Of a DNA stretch of 62,000 bases, positions 36,901-50,700 are shown in pieces. Numbering within the stretch: position 1 is the stretch's first letter; each line of letters starts with the position of its first letter. The translations under genes were made by a program, and so were the position numbers. Where the stretch lies: positions 23,644,255 through 23,706,254 of the forward strand of contig CM022670.1 of assembly GCA_012295275.1 (NCBI GenBank), written 5' to 3'. Origin of the DNA: Chrysomallon squamiferum. Lineage: Eukaryota > Mollusca > Gastropoda > Neomphalida > Peltospiridae. The notes beneath the pieces are model-generated. The model did no database searches. It saw only the letters and a program-made list of their open reading frames with translations, and was not told the origin of the DNA.

Positions 36901-39900
36901 ATATATCAAGTGTTACTAATAACTCGTTTTTGAATTTTTCCTGCATGTGATTCATTTTGTGAAACACAATATATATTTTCTGTTTCAGGAACAAACTTGT
37001 TAAAAAACAAATACTGTAAGGACATCTAATTTGTTTTCTTGGTTTTCATTTTTTAAATACTAAATTAAATGTAAGGTTAGCATTTCATTTCATCTTTACA
37101 GATCTGTATAAACAGGTCTCTAGACTTCAGACATACAAAGAAGAACTGGTTTGGTATGTCCATTTCAAATACCATATATGTATCTTTCATAATACAAAAT
37201 AAAACTTCAAGCATTAGACTGTGAGTCTAAAGTATAATGTTATGAAAGAATTTTAGTATTGCTGAGATATGCCAAATGCCAGATGGTTGAAGGTCTCTGT
37301 TTTACACACTTGAGGAAGAATCAACTAAACTAGGTATTTTGTAACATAATGAATATTAAGATTTAACACTACTTTACATATAGCTATTTTCTTTTTCAGT
37401 CAGATATTGCTCTTAAATTCATTTTCAAATATAATTTTCTTTTTCTTTTTTATGTGTGTGTGTGTCTGAGTGTATGCTGCATATGCCACATTCCTCAAAG
37501 TTGATGTGTAGTTACAATTATTACGTTATGTGAAAAGTGCATTTATATTCAAATTAATCTTTTTAGAACCAGTCAGACGAAAACCACAAATTGCCTTTAG
37601 AGTAACTCCACCTCCACTATCTCGCCATCAAGCCAAAACATATCGTTCTCCAGCACATCGACGGAGGTGCAGCTACAGGTAAATAGCATGGTTGACAAAG
37701 TCTTTCAGTAATAATGCGGAATTAGGTGAAAGTTATTTAAATAGTAGTTAGAAATAGAAGTAATCTACACTGTTTTTTTTCTACATTTTTGTCAGGTATA
37801 GTGTATTATAGTTTACTCTCCAATACACACAGCTGATCCACTACTGATGATTAATATTTCTGTGAATATAACTATACTTAAATATAGTTGTAAATAAAAT
37901 ATGCTGAATATGTTATTAAATAAAGAATCTCCTTCCTTTATTAATATTTTTTTTACACATGAATACCTCAAGCTGTAGGTTTGTGTAAAATCAGTCAGCA
38001 CTAATATAAGGTCTGTGTGCAAGAGGATGAAATATGTAAATATATCAATGACTGGTGTATGTTGAGACAGTTGATTGTCTTTATGCTGACAGGTGCATAG
38101 AATAGAAAAGGTTTGATGTAGCCACTTCCGTATAAAGTTTGTTGTCACATAATGATATTGGCTTTTCTACTCTTTATCACAAATTAAATAAATTACAAAA
38201 GATTAATGTTTGATTTTGTGAAATACTTAATAAAATATTTATCAACACTTAGAAGTACCAAACTAATAGAAACGACAATAAAAGTCTCAACTTCAGTAAT
38301 AGTTCTTATGGCATTGCATTCATGTATTTAATATATATATAATAAAGAAAGATGACATTCAGTTTCAGTCTGTAAAAGTAAAGTGGTGGGGTAATAACTA
38401 TGGTAATTATTTCTTCTATATTTTTTACTAGTTTTATAAATGTGATGTTTCTATCAGTATATTGAGATAATCCAGAGCTGTGGCACACAAAGTGGAACAA
38501 TTATTTAAGCTCATTATGATTCTAGACTGAAGTAATCAACAGGGGTTAATGTATCAGTTCAGTACTAAAAATATTCTTTCAAATGGAATATTCTGGTATG
38601 AGAAAGCTGTTTGAAAGTGTGTTTTCTTTTTCCTCACTAGCCATCTAGGTATGCAAATAAAATATAACAAAGTATGCATTGAAGTCACATTTTAAGACTT
38701 TGCATATGTTATATTTATATACATAATAAAAGTTATTGGATACATCATATATTTTGATGCTAATTGTGCTACACAAATTTGCTAGATTAGTTTTGGACAA
38801 CAAACCTAAGATAAAAAAAAGTTTTGCAACAGCAGCTGTCTCAGAAATAAAAATTCATCATTCATCATAAATAACATAGATCACTGGGAAGTTCAGTATT
38901 CTTAGAGTTTGTTTCAAATTACATGAACATGTTTCCGTTTGTTACCCAGTAATATATACCATGCCATTCATTAACCTGCTCACTTGTGTAAGTCACAAAT
39001 AGAAATGTTAAAAAGATTTGACAGAATAAACATTGAATACAGCATTTAAAATAAAAGAGAATAGTAATTATGTCACAAAAAGCTAAAATTTTCAACTTGT
39101 TTGCAACTTTACAATCAGTTTTAATTATATGTGTACAGAGTGTGGCCTCTTAAAATAATAATTTAATATCAGAACATTGGATTTTAAGCCATTGTTGAAA
39201 TGATGCAAATAAATTAATAACTATGCATTTGACCCACTTGCACGATCTTTTTTAAAACACACATTACTTTGAATAATTTCAGTTACTATTAAAACCATGT
39301 TAATTTAGTTATGAAATAGCTTTTGGACGTTCTGCTCGTATACATTTTTCACTGCATTAACACATCATAATTGGATGTTGAAGGTAAGACATTGAAACAA
39401 GACAAAACAAATTATATTTTACAACAGTAACCTGCTACATATCTTTAAAACACCAAATAAGTAAAACTTGGCATAATTCATATGTAGGGTGTGGTGAAAG
39501 TAACACCATTTTTTTTATTTATTCACTTTTATTGAACAAAATGCAAACAAGAAAAATGTTGAACATTTTATAAAATACATATAATTGTACAATATATAGA
39601 AAGTTGTACTGTACTAAACAATATAAACCAAAAATGGCTTTACTTTAACAGTGCCTTGTACACGTACACATACACATATACTGCTTAATATTGAATAACT
39701 TTCTATATATGTTTTTACATATAAAATAAACTTTATTAATAGAAAATGAGTTCATGGAAAATAGAAATCACAGTGAATATACCTCAAATAACCCTGACTA
39801 AACACCTACTGTTTTAAAGTTTAGGATAATATATTCACAATGAACACTTTTTTAACAGTATGTCATGCTGCCACCATTCTGTTTCTCTTTCTGATTAGCG

Positions 39901-42900
39901 TCCATATTATCATGAACAGTTCAAAGTTAAATAACATCATTACTGACATGTAATGGTTTGTAATTTCTTAATTTCATCATTTCTAATAAATGCTTAATAT
40001 AAAATGTAATATAATAAAGATGTGTGTAAATATACATGCACATACACAAAAAGACATTTTATTTACTTTTTATGTATTCCTTTTGCATTCAATATGTTAA
40101 AATGTCACAGGAATTTTATACAAGTAGTTTAAATATCATTATTTGTTGTTTCACAGTTACATAAAAGAAAATAACTATTTTCCATCTTGCTGTCCAAATT
40201 TGATACCTTTTTAAAGTTCTTTATTACAGCAAAGCAAAAGCCTAAAGATAGAAAATTTTATTTGGTTTGTCAAAAGAATAATAACATAAAATAAGATGAA
40301 GTGTAACTTGTTATATGTAAATAGGTATATCTGTAATGTTTAAGTCAGTTTGATTGAATTTACATTGCATGGACTTGAATTTATCATATACAAGGAATAT
40401 GGAAACCAGCAGATGTAATGTGTCTAACAAGCACTTAGAAATCTAGTTCTTGAAAGTTATTTAAGAAAATAATAAATAAAATAATAGTTATACTTCTGAA
40501 AACTGGAGTGTTGCTATACTGTATTCTCATAAAACCTAATGATTTACACAGCTTTTAACACAAACCCCTGAAAACCAAAATGTTCTTGTTCTCTCAATAC
40601 TTTTTTTTAAATAAGTTTCACTATAATAACTACAAGCAAAATAAATGAAAATAAATTTATATGCTGACCAATCATTATTTTTATTAAAAACTTCATTACA
40701 TATCCATCTTTTTCTCCGATTCACTGATATATATATTCAATTAAAAAAACGAAATGGGCTTAATATTCCATGCAGTGCATTTTGACTGAAACTGATGACA
40801 GTATATAATATTCGTTAAATTATATATATAACTGTTTTGAATTGTTTGGATCATTAAGGATGAGGAATATTGTAGATTCATGCAAACATATTGGGAAATC
40901 ATTTATTTTTATAGAATCTATAGTGGTTGAAATGGTTCCAAACATGTTAACAGCACATTAAAAAAAAATATGCCTTTCAGGAACCTGTTTATTATAAACG
41001 TCATTGAAACAAACAGCAAAACTAAAAAAAAAAATACTGCGATTCAATAGTTAATAAATGCATCATTTTTCAATCTGGGTATAATGGGCAGTTAAGTTTT
41101 CAGCCAAACGGTAAATTAGCAAAACTGAATGTTGTCAATTTCTAAAAGATTTAAAACGTACTCAGCGATTGTTTTATTTCTTTAATACAATGGCGAAAAT
41201 GAGATTCGTGAGTTGGATCAAGTACAGCAAAATGGTCATTCAAACCACGAGTTGCCCACTCGAAATTGTTTTTTTGAAACGTCCATTAAAATTGTTTATA
41301 TATTTATAACCTTAATGTTTAGTTCATCGTGGGGGGGGGGGATCGTTCCAATCACTTTTAAAATACTTATTTAAGCACTAACTACCGCATTTTTATAGCT
41401 TTAATTGCATCGGTAATTAGCTACATTTTTCGAAATGAGTCAAAAACACAATAGCCGAGCGGAGCGGGGCGACAAAAATTGGCCGAGGTGTTAAGGGGCC
41501 GAATTCATTCAGTTGATATCGTTTCTATTGGAATAGAGGTTTATATATTTTTTTAAATAAAATCTTTATGTATATGTGTATGCATATATAAATCAAACCA
41601 AGAAATCGTCAATTTCGGTATGAGGCATTTGCTTCAGTGTGGTTACGACCGTGCATGTTGTGTCTTGGTAAAGAGAATGGTTTCCGCTTGTGACGTCTTT
41701 TCACGCTAAAAGGACGGGAATCTGAGCACTTCTAATCGAACTTGATTTGGCCCCGATACTGGTTTTGAGTAGTTTTACTAAAATACATTTAACTTTGGAA
41801 TAATTTTTTTTAGGGTTAAAATTTTTTTAATAATCATTTTTTTAAAAATTATAATAATAGCAATATTGGATACACCTGCATTTTAACGGGGAGAGGATAA
41901 CCCAAAACAAAAAAGTCGAGTTAATATATTGAACTAGTTTAGGCATTTAAAAAATAACTAAAATAACAAAAATATTATTTTTTTATAATTAAAAATTTGG
42001 AAGCTAGTTTGTTCGTGGCAACGCACAATCGGACAATAAACTGACGTCATAAAGTAACGAGAGTGATCGTGGGCAGGCATTTTTATGGATATGTTTTGAA
42101 GATTTTAAGTGATGGAAAGTGCATTGTCGAAGTGTGTATTAATTTAATTTTATTTTTATTATTATTATTACTGCGATCGACAAACAAAGTTTAAATTTTT
42201 TTAATTATTATTAATTTTTTTTTTAATATAAACAAAGCAAGCATTACTTAAGCTTTAACCTGTGTGTGTGCGCGTATATATACATATTTCTTTCTTTCTT
42301 TTCGGGAGGTTGTATACTGAGTTGAACCCATACACTTTTTAGGGTTTTTAACTGAATAATGAAGGAGTCGAATCTATGCCGTCTGAATGCCGCAGCCTCA
42401 TTTTCGTTTCATTGTTTCAGTAATAATGCGGAATTAGTTATTTTTATTCGAACGATTATTAGATTTATGTTTGAAAATATTTCTGGTGTGTCATTGTTTT
42501 AAAGATTTAAACTGAATTTACATTTATTTGCGGGATTTTTTATTATTTTTTTTATTTTATTTTTTATTATCATATAAGTTATTTTTTTATTATTATCATT
42601 TTTTTTTTATTTAAAAAAAAACACGAAAAAAATGGTTATTATTTTTATTTTCATTTTTATATATATATAGAAATTGTAAAAGTACTGTATGGTGTTATAT
42701 AACAATGTGAAACAAACTGTTAAAGTTAATTTGTTTTTAAAAATAAAAAGGGTATATTTATTTATATTATATTATATTATATTATTATTTATTTTTTAGT
42801 TTATGATTATTATTATTATTTTTTTTTTTTTTGGAATAGGTGCTTCATATAATTATATACTATTTATATTATCAGAAAAGTATACATTGTCGATTTTACT

Positions 42901-44690
42901 AGTCTTGATTCCAGAAATACAAGAAACTGCTTGTTTATCTTAAATATATAGATGGCTAAAAAATCAGTAAGACTTGATGTATTTTCTTCTTTACAGTAGA
43001 AAAAGAGCAGTGTTTCATGATAGCTCCGGAACCACATCTTCAGGATCTGATGAATCTAGTGATGAAGAGCGATTTCAACATAGAAAGGCCAAGAGCATGG
43101 CGCGAGCAAGAAACAGGTTTGTATTAAAGATTTTCCCAACTGATATAAATCAGTAACCTACATGTAATCCAGGTTCTTACTAAAATTGTGTTATTTAAAT
43201 TTTTTATATTTTTTATGTTTATTTTTTTAAATCAAAATATAGTTTTGTGAATTTTAATATTTTTAATTAGTTTTCTTAATGTCAGATAATTTATATTCAC
43301 ATGTACTTAATATTAGATTTTGATGAATGAAGGCACTTTACTGAATATCTGTTTATAAATATAGTTTCACCTTCAGTTAGTAAGATGTGAAATAATCTCA
43401 CTTTAACTGGGTTTTTATATAAATGTGCACACACACACACACATGCACACAAATTTCATAAACATATATTCCTTCTTCATCTCTCATAGGTGCTTACCCA
43501 TGAATTTGTCTGCCCATGATCTACAGAGTGGGATATTGCGAGACAGAACCAAAGTTGGTGCTAGTCTGGCAGATGTCGATCCTATGGCCATTGATAGATC
43601 AGTAAGTATTCAGTATGTTGTCACACCTACCATTAGAAGAATTCACTTTGTGCTGATGAAATAATTATTTATTTATGCTTGATTATTTGTTTGTTTATTT
43701 ATTTATTTTAATGTTTTTAAATTTCATTTAATGATTGTTTCAAGGTGTTTAAAGATATTGTTTATGCTTTAGATGCAACATTAAATGCACTTAAATTATA
43801 ATGTTATGCAGTTAAATTGACATGAAAAGAATGATAACTTTGCTCACTAACAAGAAGTTTCAAACAGAATTCAGGAGGTTCTCATAGAGGAGACTTACTC
43901 AAAGAAAATGTGTTCTGGTGATGTCTCCCTCATGCAATGCTTTAAGACATTAATGTAGCTGTTTTTAAAGATACAGTATTGCTCTCTTTGAAATATTTCT
44001 GTTGATCAGAAATTCTTAAGAGATTTTACCAGAGTCTTTTTATCAAAGTTTTTTTTACAGCTTTCAGGAAGCAATGCTATATATATTGGATAGGCAAATG
44101 AATTTGAATTTTTGTTTTGTCAAGTGTGTTCTAAGAGTTAACCTCATGAATGTAAAAGTAGTATATGAACAATGTCTGCAATAGGTGATCAGTTGATCTT
44201 TAACAAGGAGGTAGCTATCCAAGGTACTTTTGATTGAGTTTTTTTAATATAAACTCACATACAAGACTTCATATTATCCATTCGTGGAGTTTTTATTCCA
44301 ATAAAGGAACTTTGGAGTACCTATTTATACAAAGTGACATTAGATAAAGTAAAATTTACAAATGAAGGATTACTATTTGTAAATGTTTTAATTATTCTGG
44401 CCTAATTGTCTGTGACAAATAAAATGGTTTGCAACTCTCAACATTGATCAGGTATTTTCCACGATATTCATTGTTTTATTGTATTCTTGATAGATAACAT
44501 TTGAGAGTGTTGGAGGTCTGTGTCAGCATATTAGAGCGCTCAAAGAGATGGTTGTCTTTCCTCTTCTGTATCCAGAGATATTTGAACGGTTCAAAATTTC
44601 ACCTCCACGAGGAGTACTTTTCCATGGACCACCAGGTTTAAAATATATTTGCATTTCTTAAGTAATATTGTTCTGTATTGTGTATTTATT

Positions 44691-44746
<56 letters not shown>

Positions 44747-47700
44747 TTTTTTTTTTTTTTCATATTTTATTATTAAATTTCATATGAGTAAATACTTAAA
44801 AAAAAAAAAATATAAACTGCACATGCAATTTCTAGTTTTTCATTTGCCATTATAAGTCCAAAATAAATGTGACCCAGCACATCAAAATCAGGAAAAAGTA
44901 GGAAACTAATTTTTTTAGTTTAGTTATTACCAGTGAAAGGTATTTTTATTGGTATTACAGCAGTACCAAACACACAGTTCTCACACTTCAAAGCTGAAAT
45001 GCCAACCCAAAGTGTTCCTGATTTTGATTTGTTTGATCACATATGTTTGTCTCCTAAATGTTTTTTATTGTCAATACCTCTTTAAAGGAACTGGGAAAAC
45101 ACTCATGGCTAGAGCTTTGGCAAATGAATGCAGTACAGGTGAAAAGAGGGTAGCTTTCTTCATGCGCAAAGGTGCAGACTGTCTTAGCAAGTGGGTTGGA
45201 GAATCTGAAAGACAGTTACGACTGTTATTTGATCAGGTATTTGAGATTAAATCACTGTAAAAAAAACTATTTTAATTTTTATTTTTTTATTATTTTTTTT
45301 TTGTTCACACATGTGTTGATTTTGATGGTGTTTAGAAAATTATTTTGATTTTATTAATTATTACATTTGTTATTAATTTACTAACAGGCTTACCAGGTGA
45401 GACCATCCATCATATTCTTTGATGAAATTGATGGACTTGCACCTGTAAGGTCCAGTAGACAAGATCAGATTCACAGCTCAATTGTTTCAACACTCCTGGC
45501 TTTGATGGATGGTTTGGACAGCCGAGGTGAAATAGTTGTAATTGGTGCTACCAATCGGATTGATTCTATTGACCCTGCCCTCAGGCGGCCAGGAAGATTT
45601 GACAGAGAATTTCTTTTTCCCTTGCCCAGTTTGGAGGTATAATTCATGCATCTTTTTATTATATTCTGTGATATATCTTTTTTCAATATTTTGCCAGTTT
45701 TTAATGAATTTATAAGGAACATTAATGTTGCTTATATTGAGTAAACCTCAAAATAGTGAAATAATTAAGGTAATACACAGAAATCAACAGTATTTAATTC
45801 ATCTCTATGCACAGGCTGTGTATATATTATATTTTTATTACTGTTTGTGTTATTTAAAAAAAAACACCCCAAAAACAAACAAATCTCACTTGAATATTTA
45901 TTGTTTTAGGCACGAAAACAAATTCTGCAAATCAGCACAAAAGATTGGAAACCAAAACTGTCCAATGAATTCATTAATGAACTTGGTCATAGATGTATAG
46001 GTAAGTGTTTTACAACAAAATAATTTTAAGATCAAAGCCTCTTATGATAATAATAACAAACAAAGAAAAACAAAGCAAAACAAAACAAAAATATTTGTGA
46101 AATATAATTTTTGAAATTTAAAAGGAATATAATTATTTTATTTTAATTTTTTTTAAATTATTTTTAGCAACTACTTCTATTACTAATGATTTTGCTGACA
46201 TAACTGAGCAGCACTGTATGCATATATAGAAATTTTGTACAGATGGAAGTGGTCAAGATTTGTTTAATGTACAATCGTTAATTTTTAACAGGTTATTGTG
46301 GTGCTGATCTCAAGGCTCTTTGCAGAGAAGCAGCTTTATTGGCTCTGCGCAGGCGCTACCCTCAGATTTATAACTCAAGTGAGAAACTCCAGCTTGATGT
46401 TTCTTCAATTAATGTGTCAGCTAAAGATTTCTTTGGTGGGATGCAAATTGTGGTTCCTACTGCTCAGCGATCAGTTGTATCACCTGCTAGGCCTCTGTCA
46501 AAAACAGTTATACCATTGCTGAAGAAAACACTGCAGAAGGCTTTGACCATTCTTCAAGATACATTCCCAAGTGTTTTAGCTCAAAGATCCTTTGATGACC
46601 AAGGTAAGCTGTAACATATTTTTTCTGTATTTTCTTAAATCTTATTTATATATTTATATATTTATTTGTTTTTTTTCTTTTAATCTTTAAACCAATTTAA
46701 AATTTTAATATGTTTTAATGTGCTTTTCATTAGGAGAAGTGTTTTCTCTTTTTTTTAAACAAAATACAAATGAATCAGTTGATCTTGTCAAGCAAAACTT
46801 CTTTTTCATAAAATTTATGACAATTTTTCTTCTAAAACAAAACAAAAAATATTTTGTGAATTTCATATATTTATATTTATTATAACTTCAGATAACCAGC
46901 CTAAAGATGCAGAACATTTGCTGGATGAAATGATCAGTGATGAAGATTGTGGACCATCAATTTTTGAAAACAGTCGAAGTCGTGGTCGTAAATTACCATT
47001 TGATGGCAACTCACAAAATTCGTTTCTCAATTTTACTAGGTAATATGCATGGTAAATTAAGCATGTGTTCTACTTTATATATGCTGACTTAAAATTAGAA
47101 AAAAGGATGAAATTGTAAATACTTATATCATTCTTATCCTTCTTACATATTTTTTAAATTTAAGATGATTCAGTTGTTTTTTTTGTTGTTTTTTTTAAAC
47201 AGAATAACAAAATGTCAGTTGTCTAAATGTTTGCAAAATTTGTTCACATAAGTTACTGGTTAGTTTATATAGATTTTTATTGGATTTGTTTTTTATCTTT
47301 ATTTTTAGTTATGCATACAGCAAACCTTCCACCTATAGACCACGTCTACTTATCTCAGGGATTTGTGGTCAGGGCCAAACAGCTCACATTGGTCCAGCCA
47401 TATTACATTATTTGGAACAGATACCAGTTTATGTGTTAGATTTACCAACACTTTATGCCATTAGTGCCAAAACACCAGAAGAATCATGTGCTCAGGTACT
47501 CTATTCTTTTTAAAAAACAAATAATTTAACAAAAGATAAATAAATTGAAATAAAACAAAAAATTCAAAATCTAGTTATGTTTCACTTAAAATGAAAGGAT
47601 AACTTTTTCACAATTCAGGTCTTTAGGGAAGCGAAAAGAGCTGCTCCAAGCATTATTTACATGCCATATATCAATCAGTGGTGGGATGTTTTGGGAGAAA

Positions 47701-50700
47701 CACTTCAAGCTACTTTTCTTACACTGGTTGAAGACATGGATCCATCATCTCCACTGCTGATTCTCGCAACAAGTGAAAAACCTCATAGTGAGCTGGATTC
47801 AGTGGTAAGCAGATCTTTGTACCATTTTCAAAAGTAATTATCCATTAGGTTAAACAGTTTCATATATTTAATACATAAAGTGCTCTTTTTTTCTTTTTTT
47901 TTTTCAATGTTTAAAATAAATATTTGTAATATTCCCTCAAGTAACAAATTTCTCTATTGCTGATTTAAAGAAGTACAGTTAGTGTAGGATTGAAAGGAGT
48001 TTTATAACTAACTTGAAATTAATTTGCAGATACAGTTATTGTTTGCTAACAGCGGTGAGGTGCTGCAAATGGTTAATCCTACAGCAGAAGAACGAAGAGA
48101 ATTTTTTCAAGATCTCATTTTGAATCAGGCAGCTAAACCAATTAATAACAAGAAAAAAGCGGGTAACTTTTTAAAATGTATAAATCAGCTGTTTTTGTGG
48201 TCTTTTGAAATGTATTGGCACAAAATATTTGTTTAAGCAGCTAAAGATTTTATAACAGAATCCATAGAAATGATAATAGTAATTTAACGGATTTGTTTTC
48301 AAATTAATAATTTCTTGCAGCCACATTTTCTTTTCTTTCTTTTTTTTTGTTTCAGTGTATCTAATTTTTATTGGTTTTATAAATAATTTTTTAAGAAGGA
48401 AGAATAAGAAATATTTTGTTGCAAATAGCTTTTGGTTTATTTTTTATTATTATTATTTTATTTATTTATTTATTTATTTATTAATTATTGTATTTATTTT
48501 TTTATTTTGGTTATCTTTAGTAAATTTTAGTTGCAATTTTACATACTGTGAGGATTTTTTAAAATTTGTATCATTTTGTTCAGCCAGTAGAATGTTAGAA
48601 GTATTGCCTAAAGCTCCACCACCAGAACCAAGAAAGTTAACAGAAGCAGAAAAGAAGACACTGAATGAACAAGAAGATGCTACCCTTCGCGAACTCCGAA
48701 TCTTTCTCAGGGAAATTATTAACAAGCTTGGTAAAGACCGCAAGTTCGGGATCTTTACCAAGCCGGTTGATACAGCAGATGTTAGTTATTTATTATTTAT
48801 TTTATTTTTTGTTATTAGTAGTGGTCCTGCAATAGATATGGTCCTAGTAATTTTGTTAATAAGAGATTTGTGAATATATTCTGTAAATAAATTATATTTA
48901 ATATACTTCTCCTACTTAATAAACAAATTTATTACCATTGGTAATAGTTTAAATTTAAAGGGTGTGAAGACAAAAATGATAATGCCTATTTTACACAATT
49001 AATGGAATAAAAATAATAATTACAATGCTAATGTCAAAACCTTTTAAGATTTTATTGGTTTGTTATTAACTGAAATTGATTACATATACAAAATTATAAA
49101 TGTGAATACTTTGTTGCAAATAATGTGATGCCAAGACAGAGGTGTTCAGGGAATGTATCGATTTTGCATTTCCACAGGCTCCAGACTACTATGAAATCAT
49201 CCATAATCCAATGGATTTGTCAACTATGATGAACAAGATTGATCTTCATCACTACCATACCACTCAGGAATTCCTTCATGACATTGGTCTTATCTGTTCA
49301 AATGCTCTGGAGTATAATCCAAGCACAGATCATGCAGGTAAAATGATTTATTTGAAATGGTTAGAAAAGTAGTGTTGGTAGAAAGATATTAAATATTTTT
49401 TCTTGCAAGTACTGCGAGTGAAAGGAATTATTGTATCTCTCAAATGTAATGAGATCACTTTCAAAACTAAAGGCTAGTTATTATTATTATTAATATCAAA
49501 TGTGTAAATGTTAAATGCAAGATAACATACTTCAAAAAGTAAAGTTAATAGTTTTATACTGACATCAAATTAATATACATAAATAAGCTACTTTATCTTT
49601 ATAAACAGTTATTTGTATTTCTACACAAATTGACATTAGTATTAGCAGTTAAAATAGTTGATATATATATATATACATAACTGTGACATATGTAATCATA
49701 TCAAGCAAACATTATCAGTAAATGTCAAGAATTAGTGAGGTATATCAATTAAAAATATATATATATTTGAGTTCTTTTTAATATTTTGTGCATTTATTTT
49801 TGTAGGTCGTACTATACGACACAGAGCTTGTGCCTTAAAAGATACAGCCCATGCCATGATAAAAAATCAGCTGGATCCAGAGTTTGAAAAGCACTGTCAA
49901 GAAGTTGCTGAATCTAGAAGAAGAAGAGGTAATTAGATGGATCAAGCAGTATAGTTATTGTGTTTTTTTAAAATCAGGGCTTTTAATTCTGTTTAAAAGT
50001 TTTAACATTCTTGTTTTACTGAATATTTTAAAGACTGGTTGTAAATTGTAAACATTTCTTTTTGTTCTTCACACATTTGAACAATAAAGCTATACTTTAG
50101 ATTCTGATTATACTATAAAAACTTTTTGTTTTGTTTTGTTTTTTTAATTTTAAATTTAGTTTTTTTCATCAATTTAGTTTCTGGTTGTAGATGTTATTGT
50201 TTGTTGTTGTTTTAACTTCTTTGCAGTTTTATTTTATTATTTATATTCTTTTGTTCATGTAAAATTTCTAGTCTCAAAACATGATATTTCATAGTAGAAA
50301 ATACAAATTATCAAGATTAATTTTTATTGTTATCAGAGTTTATGATATTAGTTATCACTTGCTATTTTTGTTATTTATTATTTTTAAATGATATGCATTC
50401 TGAGAAATTAAATAAGCACTTTAAAAATTTAATTCAGGTGTGTGTGATCTCAAATTTAGAGTTATTAGAAGTCATTTTTACAATTCATTTCATATTTTTC
50501 TATCAGGAGAAATATCTGAAACCGCTGCTCCAGAATTTGTCTACACAGCTCATTTGTATAATACACTACAGAAAGATAATTTACAAACTCCACAAACAAG
50601 AAGAATGCATCCTCAATCTGAGCGGTGTAGTCGACGAGTTCGTGGTTTGGATGTTGAATTCAACATGTCATTGAGTAGTATTGAAAAACAATGGTCAGAC

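Larger units (their letters stand above)
37679..42996 (+). other. Large ATAD2 intron (5.3 kb)
   Basis: Longest intron of the gene. It is AT-rich and featureless from about 37730 to 41150, then becomes CpG-richer (41200-42450). A 23-nt sequence near its start (37704-37726) recurs at 42415-42437. No mobile-element protein is readable. A short inverted motif (GGTGTGGTGAAAGTAACACC, 39487-39506) was seen without a partner end. Confidence 0.7.

Noticed and set aside
36988-37016. Possible ATAD2 microexon (TTTCAG|GAACAAAC...TACT|GTAAGG)
   Set aside because: It is phase-compatible alone, but the direct join 35646 to 37567 reproduces the conserved ATAD2 order without it, and the family has nothing at this position.
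37101-37153. Possible ATAD2 exon ([17 protein letters not shown])
   Set aside because: Open and flanked by an acceptor and donor, but its length would throw the next exon out of frame into a stop; no alternative donor fixes it.
39487-39506. GGTGTGGTGAAAGTAACACC, resembling a transposon end
   Set aside because: No partner inverted end or target duplication found in the flanking few kilobases.
48355-48583. Open frame extending upstream of the ATAD2 exon at 48584
   Set aside because: The upstream part is a T-rich intron tail ([12 protein letters not shown]-type peptide); the conserved sequence begins at the CAG acceptor.
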